Source: Bog-473 sp963821755 (lineage in GTDB: Bacteria > Actinomycetota > Acidimicrobiia > Acidimicrobiales > RAAP-2). Taken from it: a stretch of 64,000 bases of DNA. The translations under genes and the position numbers were made by a program. A model generated the notes under the pieces. That model saw nothing but the letters and a program-made list of their open reading frames with translations. It did no database searches and was not told where the DNA came from. The stretch's first letter is position 1. Each line of letters starts with the position of its first letter. Location: positions 434,001 to 498,000 of the forward strand of contig CAWGEX010000003.1 of NCBI GenBank assembly GCA_963821755.1. The letters run 5' to 3'. Shown one piece after another: positions 63,856 to 64,000 of the stretch.

Positions 63856-64000
63856 GCTGACATCCTCACACAGACCGATCTTTACTTCACCCGAGATCGA
63901 CGAAATTTGGCGATCGGGTGACGAAGCACCAGGGAAATCTCTCGGGCCGTCCCCGAACACGCGTTTCCGAAAGGCCGCGACCCACATATCGCCTGATGGC

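Overview
The window looks like a chromosome segment of a high-GC actinobacterium. The likely class is Acidimicrobiia, but this is inferred from gene content and not from a marker gene. Supporting signs are frequent GTG starts, a fused F420 gene (fbiC), a DUF222/HNH protein, actinobacterial GltB/GltD, a class-E-type sortase motif (LAVTG) and several exported families common in environmental actinobacteria.

Layout. 0-3.5 kb: a pentose-phosphate cluster on the + strand (end of tkt, tal, an NAD-type gnd, pgl). 3.5-6.9 kb: fbiC (FO synthase) and a translationally coupled LOG-family gene. 7-11.3 kb: a DUF222/HNH protein, a fatty-acyl-CoA synthetase and a secreted lytic transglycosylase/NlpC-P60 protein. 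11.5-28 kb: a mixed block of small and solitary genes (DUF3303, SnoaL-like, PRC-barrel-like, GHMP kinase, secreted alpha/beta hydrolase, NYN nuclease, an oddly ordered phosphodiesterase, a branched-chain amino-acid type binding lipoprotein, a HemK-like methyltransferase, pgi, VOC proteins, methyltransferase, small CxxC proteins). 28-34.5 kb: gltB-gltD, transcribed leftward. 34.6-42 kb: thiO-thiS, patatin, CorA, an amine-oxidase-like flavoprotein, a DhlA-like haloalkane dehalogenase and PspA. 42-46.4 kb: a four-gene carbohydrate/glycerol-phosphate type ABC transporter operon. 46.7-60.6 kb: a region dominated by exported and surface proteins (acyltransferase/SGNH, glycine-rich sortase substrate, glycoside-hydrolase-like protein, N,N-dimethylformamidase-like protein, parallel beta-helix protein, duplicated-domain lipoprotein), with an orphan LuxR-type regulator and two paralogous 61-residue coiled-coil proteins. 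60.6-64 kb: gene-poor DNA, a VOC gene, the isolated 3' half of a tRNA-Pro gene and a hydrolase-cyclase fusion.

How parts work together. tkt, tal, gnd, pgl and the distant pgi serve hexose- and pentose-phosphate interconversion; zwf is not in the window. GltB and GltD form glutamate synthase. ThiO and ThiS feed thiazole synthesis. The ABC operon has all its parts.

Three things stand out. First, at least eight conserved reading frames are broken by a single inserted base, always +1, which points to sequence error or a shared recent mutational bias. Second, the surface-protein region carries a pair of 61-aa paralogs and a perfect 16-bp hairpin in front of the LuxR-type gene. Third, a tRNA-Pro 3' half at 62.24 kb marks a probable integration boundary, with the element predicted to extend rightward out of the window.
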